A stretch of DNA of 18,937 nt from Bacteroidota bacterium (GTDB taxonomy: Bacteria > Bacteroidota > Bacteroidia > Chitinophagales > Chitinophagaceae). The notes under the pieces are model-generated. The model was not told the origin of the DNA. It was given only the letters and a program-made list of their open reading frames with translations, and searched no databases. Shown here in pieces: positions 15,070 through 18,937 of the stretch. The DNA is taken from positions 1 through 18,937 of the forward strand of contig JAEZAM010000073.1 of assembly GCA_023430465.1 (NCBI GenBank), given 5' to 3'. Position numbers and translations under genes: made by a program. Every line of letters begins with the position of its first letter. The stretch's first letter is position 1.

Positions 15070-15156
15070 ATGATCAAAACCACACGTATCATCAAGCTGT
15101 TCCGGTTCGGACTTTTCATGCTGGCTTTATTTCTTTATTTATCGCTGCTCAAATAA
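15070..15156 (+). CDS. Tiny membrane protein, 28 residues
   Basis: ATG at 15070 to TAA at 15154-15156 encodes 28 residues: a basic start (MIKTTRIIKLFRFG) and then one hydrophobic helix (LFMLALFLYLSLLK). The positive-inside start and the hydrophobic length fit a single-pass inner-membrane microprotein. It is backed by a promoter with TTG and an exact TAnnTTTG 18 bases upstream. No Shine-Dalgarno is present, as for nearly all genes here. No terminator follows directly; a 9-bp palindrome at 15171-15189 comes 14 bases on. I do not recognise the family. A fortuitous ORF of this size is possible, so the promoter is the main support. Confidence 0.5.
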   Translation: MIKTTRIIKLFRFGLFMLALFLYLSLLK

Positions 15157-15170
15157 GTGCGGAGAGTGGA

Positions 15171-15189
15171 CCTGCCTGCCGCAGGCAGG
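15171..15189. repeat. 19-bp perfect palindrome
   Basis: CCTGCCTGC and GCAGGCAGG (9-bp arms) around a single C form a perfect palindrome. It has no T-run on either side, so it is not a normal intrinsic terminator. From general knowledge, this CCTGCCTGCCGCAGGCAGG motif recurs in intergenic regions of Bacteroidota genomes as a small dispersed repeat. It is single-copy in this window. Confidence 0.75.
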
Positions 15190-15236
15190 GTGCGGAGTAA
15201 AATTTTAAAGAAGGGGAACCGCGTAACGCTCACAAG

Positions 15237-15422
15237 CGACAAGGGCTTTAGCCCGCTGGTCGCCGGATCTGAATAGCCTGGGCTTTAGCCCAGGGATCGA
15301 GACAGCGATCACTGCCCAACACCGAACTTCCTTTGATCTCGGTTTCATCCTGTTCTCCTCTTTTCCAGGAATAAATTCCCGGCGATTAAAATCGCCCGAC
15401 CGGCGGACTTAAGCCCTTGTCG
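15237..15422. repeat. 186-bp REP-like inverted element
   Basis: Two arms of 26 bases (15237-15262 and 15397-15422) are inverted copies that agree at 23 positions. The outer 12 bases, CGACAAGGGCTT and AAGCCCTTGTCG, are perfect. Inside are further small palindromes: CCTGGGCTTTAGCCCAGG, GGGCTTTAGCCC, GGCGATTAAAATCGCC and GGAATAAATTCC, mostly with a four-base TTTA/TAAA loop. AACGCT stands near both ends (15225-15230 and 15428-15433). No ORF is inside. The look is of REP/BIME-type sequence, or a small non-autonomous element; no RAYT transposase gene is in the window. The rest of 15157-15598 has no gene. Confidence 0.65.
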
Positions 15423-15521
15423 GGAATAACGCTACCGCGCTGACCAGCGTATTCTCAACCTCGCCGGTGCCTTCGATATTGAGGGGCTACTCAGTGACCG
15501 CTGGCATAGATTATCTTTCAG

Positions 15522-15563
15522 CCTCAATCTCAACCTCAACCTCAACCTCAACCTCAGTCTCAA
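15522..15563. repeat. CCTCAA hexamer array upstream of the DUF4268 gene
   Basis: Seven hexamers: CCTCAA, TCTCAA, CCTCAA three times, CCTCAG and TCTCAA. The array ends 36 bases before ATG 15599 and 11 bases before the -7 box. It has the same CCTNAA consensus, orientation and distance from the start codon as the array upstream of pafA (33 bases). Confidence 0.88.
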
Positions 15564-15574
15564 CCGCAAACCAC

Positions 15575-15582
15575 TATCTTAG
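15575..15582 (+). promoter_or_regulatory. Possible -7 box of the DUF4268 gene
   Basis: TATCTTAG matches TAnnTTTG at all but one base. The -33 zone lies in the CCTCAA array, which supplies no TTG. It predicts a leader of about 12 bases. Confidence 0.35.
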
Positions 15583-15598
15583 CGGATAATCTCCGCCC

Positions 15599-16045
15599 AT
15601 GTACACCCGACAGGAAGCATCCCTGATCCGACAAAACTTCTGGACCAGTTTCGGACGTTACATGAAACCCATCCCTGGTGAGGATGGTGAGCCGGTGAAC
15701 TGGCTCAACTACAAGACAGGTGTAAAGCATCTTTACTTCAGAATGGATGCAGACAACAAAGGCGCCAGCATCTACATTGAGATTTCGGAAAGCGCAGAAC
15801 GTGCGGATATTTTTTCAAAGCTGCGTCAACTTCAATCTTTAATTACAGCCGAGACAGGTGAAAACTGGAATTGGCAGGAGCATTTCACCGATGATAGTGG
15901 AAGATCATCTTCCCGTATCGGGCTATACCTGCCTGGTGTGAATATATTTGACCAGTCTACCTGGCCGGCGATCATCTCTTTTTTTAAACCGCGCATCATC
16001 GCCCTCGACCGTTTTTGGTCGCAGGTGAAGTACAACTTTCAATAG
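15599..16045 (+). CDS. DUF4268 domain-containing protein
   Basis: A 148-residue soluble protein that I recognise as a standalone DUF4268 protein, common in Bacteroidota. The start MYTRQEASLIRQNFWTSFGRYM, the core WLNYKTGVKHLYFRMDAD (50s) and the end WPAIISFFKPRIIALDRFWSQV are family features. In other bacteria the domain is fused to nuclease-like or restriction-like modules, and a nuclease-related origin has been suggested, but the standalone form has no proven role. No catalytic Asp-Glu-Lys set is clear here. It lies after a long repeat-rich stretch, with the CCTCAA array at its promoter. Its TAG (16043-16045) abuts the stop of the next gene, forming TAGCTA. Confidence 0.8.
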   Translation: MYTRQEASLIRQNFWTSFGRYMKPIPGEDGEPVNWLNYKTGVKHLYFRMDADNKGASIYIEISESAERADIFSKLRQLQSLITAETGENWNWQEHFTDDSGRSSSRIGLYLPGVNIFDQSTWPAIISFFKPRIIALDRFWSQVKYNFQ

Positions 16046-16267
16046 CTACCCCGCCACATACCACTTGCCTTCATCATCTTTTGCATACCAGAGCCCGTTG
16101 CTCATGAGGTAACATTCACGTTGTTCACGGGTGTTGTACTCCTTCAATTTTTCATAGACCCTGATCCCATTGTTTTCGCGGGTAAGGTGTTGAATGAGTG
16201 CGGGAACGGTGGGCGGTACATCATGCAGCCATTCCGGTTCGCTTTCTTTCACAAATGCCTGGCTCAT
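16046..16267 (-). CDS. Small conserved hypothetical protein, 73 residues
   Basis: A 73-residue protein without signal or membrane segment. It carries the pattern WLHDVPPTVPALIQHLTRENNGIRVYEKLKE (about 13-44) and ends with MSNGLWYAKDDEGKWYV (55-71). I believe similar small proteins occur in other Bacteroidota but know no function. It lies 93 bases downstream of the DinB-like gene on the same strand and its stop directly abuts the DUF4268 stop. Confidence 0.65.
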   Translation of the reverse strand: MSQAFVKESEPEWLHDVPPTVPALIQHLTRENNGIRVYEKLKEYNTREQRECYLMSNGLWYAKDDEGKWYVAG

Positions 16268-16360
16268 ACAATTCTGTTTAAGATTATCCGTGCAATTGTA
16301 TTGCCAATTTATCGGAGGCCGTTGTTGCCTTTATTTCCCGCACTGCACTACAATCAATTA

Positions 16361-16855
16361 TCAAAAGCTCTCATCTGCGCTTGGTCCATAGCTTCCGGGG
16401 ATCGGGATATCGAGCAGGCGAAGAAAAACGCCCAATTGTGCACGGTGGTGGATGATCTGGGAGATGGATACGCGGATCGTGCCTTGCTTATCGGTATCCC
16501 AGTGAATCTGCTCACCATTTCTGAGCACCCAACGGTTTGCAAGTTTTGCGGCGTCAAAGGTTGCAAGATCCCGCATCGCCTCCTCATAATTTTTTTCGAA
16601 GTAAGCGAGAAGATCCTGCGTGCTACTGATTTCAACCGGTTTGTATTCGTTTTTCTGAAAGTCAAGCTCATCGGTGTTGATCGCCATACTTACCCAGCCC
16701 GGTAATTCGCCGATATGGGTGGCAAGACGTTTAAGGGTCATGCTCTTTGGATGCGGTTGCCATTCGAATCTGTCCGTCGGTACAAGGGCAAGCATTTTCC
16801 TGGTGATTGCTGCTTCGCTTTCTAATTCATTCCGGAAGGCTTCAATGATAGTCAT
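16361..16855 (-). CDS. DinB family protein (DinB-like four-helix metalloprotein)
   Basis: A 164-residue protein of the DinB/YfiT superfamily, four-helix bundles that bind a metal, often as thiol transferases or damage-induced proteins. The first ligand zone ATHIGELPGW (His47) and the second, IIHHRAQLGVFLRLL (His136/137), are clear; the third histidine of the usual triad is not obvious. The ending LLDIPIPGSYGPSADE is typical of the subgroup annotated DinB. Length is normal. The exact activity is not known; DinB is a family name here and does not mean DNA polymerase IV. Confidence 0.9.
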   Translation of the reverse strand: MTIIEAFRNELESEAAITRKMLALVPTDRFEWQPHPKSMTLKRLATHIGELPGWVSMAINTDELDFQKNEYKPVEISSTQDLLAYFEKNYEEAMRDLATFDAAKLANRWVLRNGEQIHWDTDKQGTIRVSISQIIHHRAQLGVFLRLLDIPIPGSYGPSADESF

Positions 16856-17017
16856 AATGTTGGTTTTTTTTTGGTGATAATCAAAGTAACCATCGGCCAG
16901 TGACAGCCCTATGTCAGCAGGTTCTCAAACCTGAAAAAAAAATTTAAATACCACCGGCAGGGTATAGGGTGGCAGTCAATATGATCTTTCATTTACACAA
17001 ATTTAAAAACTACCAAA

Positions 17018-17635
17018 ATGAAACTGATCACCCTGTCCGCTCTTTGCTGCCTGTTGTCTGTCGTTGCTTTTTCACAGGATTTTCTGGAAGGCAGGAAGGG
17101 TTACACCCTTTTATATGCCGGTATAGGCGGAGCTGGTGGTCGCTACCAGGGCGTTGATATCGATTCTAAGTTCAGCGCCGGATTCGGGCTGGAACAAATT
17201 GCCCGCGCGGGAAAGCGATTGCTGCTAAGAGGTTCTGTTCAATTGAATCGTCGCGGATATAAATCACCGAATGGAAAGCTGGGCGTTACCTACCTCGATG
17301 TGCCCATCGGTTTTGAATATATATTCAATCCGAAAACCGGCGCCTTTTTCCTGGGCGGGGGAGCATACGGCGGTGTTGCACTGTTCGGCAAATACCCGGG
17401 CGGGCATTTCAAATTTGGGGAGAACATCAGCAAAAACCGCAGCCGGTTCGACATGGGATACTACATCAGCCTCGGCACCTATAGTTTTCTGTTTGGCAAG
17501 CTTGCCATTACCGGTAACTACGGGCTGAAAAATGTGGTGCCGGCTGACCGCCAGGCTGCTGATGGAAAGCTAAGGCTTACCAGCGGGATGGTGAGCCTGT
17601 CGATTCCATTGGCCATTTTCTCCAAAAAATCCTAA
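17018..17635 (+). CDS. Outer-membrane beta-barrel family protein
   Basis: A 205-residue secreted protein. The signal peptide MKLITLSALCCLLSVVAFSQ is cut near AFSQ|D. The mature part alternates aromatic and small residues in strands separated by turns (TLLYAGIGGAGG, FSAGFGLEQI, LLLRGSVQLN, GAFFLGGGAYGGVALFG, YYISLGTYSFLFG, LTSGMVSLSIPLAIF) and so looks like a small PorT-type or OmpA-type barrel of the kind common in Bacteroidota. It is probably in the outer membrane, role unknown. The stop overlaps the convergent next gene by four bases (CTAA, 17632-17635). The promoter is not clear; the 160 bases before it hold a possible hairpin CCACC/GGGTGG (16952-16973) but no good TAnnTTTG. Confidence 0.72.
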   Translation: MKLITLSALCCLLSVVAFSQDFLEGRKGYTLLYAGIGGAGGRYQGVDIDSKFSAGFGLEQIARAGKRLLLRGSVQLNRRGYKSPNGKLGVTYLDVPIGFEYIFNPKTGAFFLGGGAYGGVALFGKYPGGHFKFGENISKNRSRFDMGYYISLGTYSFLFGKLAITGNYGLKNVVPADRQAADGKLRLTSGMVSLSIPLAIFSKKS

Positions 17636-17985
17636 TCTGCCTGTATCATCCGACGAATCTTTTCGGCCGCAGACTTTGGAAAAGTGATGGTGTTCTCGAA
17701 AACAAATTCATCCGTGGATTTTGGCTGCAGTGCCAGTTCATGGGCTACCCATTTCTCACGCCACGCATAAAGATGGCGCAGCAATGCCTCAATGTCTGCC
17801 AACAGCGATGAGGGGACGATGAGTTTACCGGCGAGTAAACTGTTATAGAGTTTGTCATTGATCAGCCAGAGTTGCTGGGCACCGGCATAAGTTCGGCCGT
17901 TAGACTGATAATCGGTATAGGCGGCAGCCGCTTCATTGATAAGCCTGTCTGCTTCCTGAAGAAATTGTTGGAGAGTGGAATCCAT
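17632..17985 (-). CDS. Hypothetical protein, 117 residues
   Basis: A soluble, helix-rich protein with no signal, read from MDSTLQQFLQEADRL. I chose ATG 17985; upstream starts at 18000 (MLNLRMDST) and 18039 are possible, but the longer forms add basic, unlikely sequence. The core includes WLINDKLYNSLLAGKLIVPS and LRHLYAWREKWVAHELALQ. I do not recognise the family. The exact TAnnTTTG-like TAAATTTG directly before the ATG (minus 17997-17990) would suggest a nearly leaderless message, but its -33 box is missing, so I give it no separate entry. It overlaps the barrel gene at the stop codons. Confidence 0.6.
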   Translation of the reverse strand: MDSTLQQFLQEADRLINEAAAAYTDYQSNGRTYAGAQQLWLINDKLYNSLLAGKLIVPSSLLADIEALLRHLYAWREKWVAHELALQPKSTDEFVFENTITFPKSAAEKIRRMIQAD

Positions 17986-18071
17986 GCGCAAATTTAACAT
18001 ACTGGTCTCAAAGGGCCCGCGGTGGCGGTGTTTTGGCATGAATATTTTAGTATCAGGCGAAAATTATCGTT

Positions 18072-18937
18072 ATGATCCGTATAGCCCTTTACCTGAGCAT
18101 GATGGCGTTGTTTACCCAATGTGCTGAACAGGAACCGAAAACACCCGCATCCTCCAACGACACAACAGCGGCAAAGCCCGGGAGAGCGCCGATCAACCGC
18201 CCGAAGCCGGCTGCAGATATTACCTATCGCCTCGTTCCGGCAAAAGCATGGCTGAAAGCAAACAAAGCCGACAGCACGTCATCCTATCAGCACCTGATTT
18301 CTACGATCAACAGGATCGATCGGTCGAACATGGCAAGCCTCGACAGCATTCTTGTGCCCAGCGATTCAACGGCCGATATCGCCTGGTATCTTCCCTTTCC
18401 GCATCATGTAAAAGGGCTGGAGGAGATCCGAAAGATCATTTTCTTTTCCTATCCTAGTCAGACATTCGGCGCTTATGAATACGGCGAACTTGTATATACC
18501 GGCGCCACTAACATGGGCCGCAAAAAAGATCCAACCCCTGAAGGTCTGTATTATACCAACTGGAAAGCCGAAGAGACCACGAGTACCTTCAATGACGAGT
18601 GGGAGTTGAAATGGAATTTCAACATAGAAAATAAACTTGGCGTTGGATGGCATCAATATGCATTGCCCGGCTATCCGGCATCACATTCCTGTCTTCGTCT
18701 GCTGGAGAAAGATGCACGATACCTCTATGACTGGGCAGATCAATGGAAGATCAAAGGCACTGATGAAATCCTGGCGAAAGGAAACCCTGTGGTGGTGTTC
18801 GGTAGTTATCCATTTGGAGGTAAGAAGCCCTGGCTTGAATTGGTGTCAAATCCACGAGCGTTGGACATTTCTGAAGCGACACTGGAAGGTCTGATCGCTG
18901 CGAAAAAATCAGAGATACTTGCTGAGCAGTCGAAGAC
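18072..18937 (+). CDS. L,D-transpeptidase-like lipoprotein (partial at window end)
   Basis: A 288-codon reading frame open to the window end, so the C-terminus is missing. It starts MIRIALYLSMMALFTQC with a lipobox (LFTQC, Cys17), hence an exported lipoprotein. The region 122-210 resembles the YkuD L,D-transpeptidase domain, which links or modifies peptidoglycan: a substrate strand YGELVYTGATNMGRK (137-151), His194 in GWHQY, and the catalytic motif SHSCLRL with Cys207. The common form is SHGC; here Ser stands in place of Gly. N-terminal 18-60 is a Pro/Ala/Thr linker. It is divergent from the gene at 17632. The match to YkuD is by motif only; other members of this fold are possible. Confidence 0.72.
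   Translation, partial: MIRIALYLSMMALFTQCAEQEPKTPASSNDTTAAKPGRAPINRPKPAADITYRLVPAKAWLKANKADSTSSYQHLISTINRIDRSNMASLDSILVPSDSTADIAWYLPFPHHVKGLEEIRKIIFFSYPSQTFGAYEYGELVYTGATNMGRKKDPTPEGLYYTNWKAEETTSTFNDEWELKWNFNIENKLGVGWHQYALPGYPASHSCLRLLEKDARYLYDWADQWKIKGTDEILAKGNPVVVFGSYPFGGKKPWLELVSNPRALDISEATLEGLIAAKKSEILAEQSK

Noticed and set aside
15021..15110. A 33-codon minus-strand frame opposite the 28-residue gene
   Set aside because: Basic, non-helical reading with no promoter; overlaps a better supported tiny gene on the other strand.
16121..16705. A 194-residue frame opposite the DinB-like gene
   Set aside because: It lies antisense to a gene with recognised motifs and has no family features.

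Overview
The window reads as chromosomal DNA of a Bacteroidota bacterium, most likely from the Chitinophagaceae or a near relative. This is an inference from several signs. Start codons almost all lack a Shine-Dalgarno sequence. Several genes are preceded by the Bacteroidota-type promoter (TTG about 19-20 bases before TAnnTTTG). The gene content fits the phylum: a PafA-type phosphatase, a standalone DUF4268 protein, a LytS-type histidine kinase, an outer-membrane beta-barrel and lipoproteins with LxxC boxes. No rRNA, tRNA, CRISPR array, phage gene, transposase or known defence gene is visible.

Layout. 1-2703: Gfo/Idh/MocA oxidoreductase (-), KAS III-like condensing enzyme (+), small hypothetical (-). 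2704-3114: a compact transcription unit with promoter, a 15-codon ORF behind a strong Shine-Dalgarno, and a perfect rho-independent terminator, just before a membrane-anchored alpha/beta hydrolase (+). 4025-6734: small acidic protein, thioredoxin-reductase-like flavoprotein and LytS-type sensor kinase, all on minus. 6735-7374: an unlisted 37-residue membrane protein gene with its own promoter and terminator. 7375-10911: Smc. 11001-12901: acyl-CoA-binding protein and PafA-like phosphatase (-). 13105-14838: lipoprotein (+) meeting an MFS transporter (-). 14839-15598: a 28-residue membrane protein gene, then a repeat-rich stretch with a 186-bp REP-like inverted pair and a CCTCAA hexamer array. 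15599-18937: DUF4268 protein, small hypothetical, DinB-like protein, beta-barrel protein, hypothetical, and an L,D-transpeptidase-like lipoprotein cut by the window end.

The genes form mostly single units rather than one pathway. Only the phosphatase and the acyl-CoA-binding protein look closely co-transcribed (23-base gap). Cell-envelope functions recur: condensing enzyme, barrel, lipoproteins, transpeptidase and sensor kinase. Five convergent pairs meet at their stop codons with spacing from a 4-base overlap to a 1-base gap.

I do not see a complete, clearly novel multi-gene system. The best leads are the short Shine-Dalgarno-bearing transcript, the two tiny membrane-protein genes, the hexamer arrays abutting two promoters, the REP-like element, and the flavoprotein with a degenerate NADPH-binding motif.
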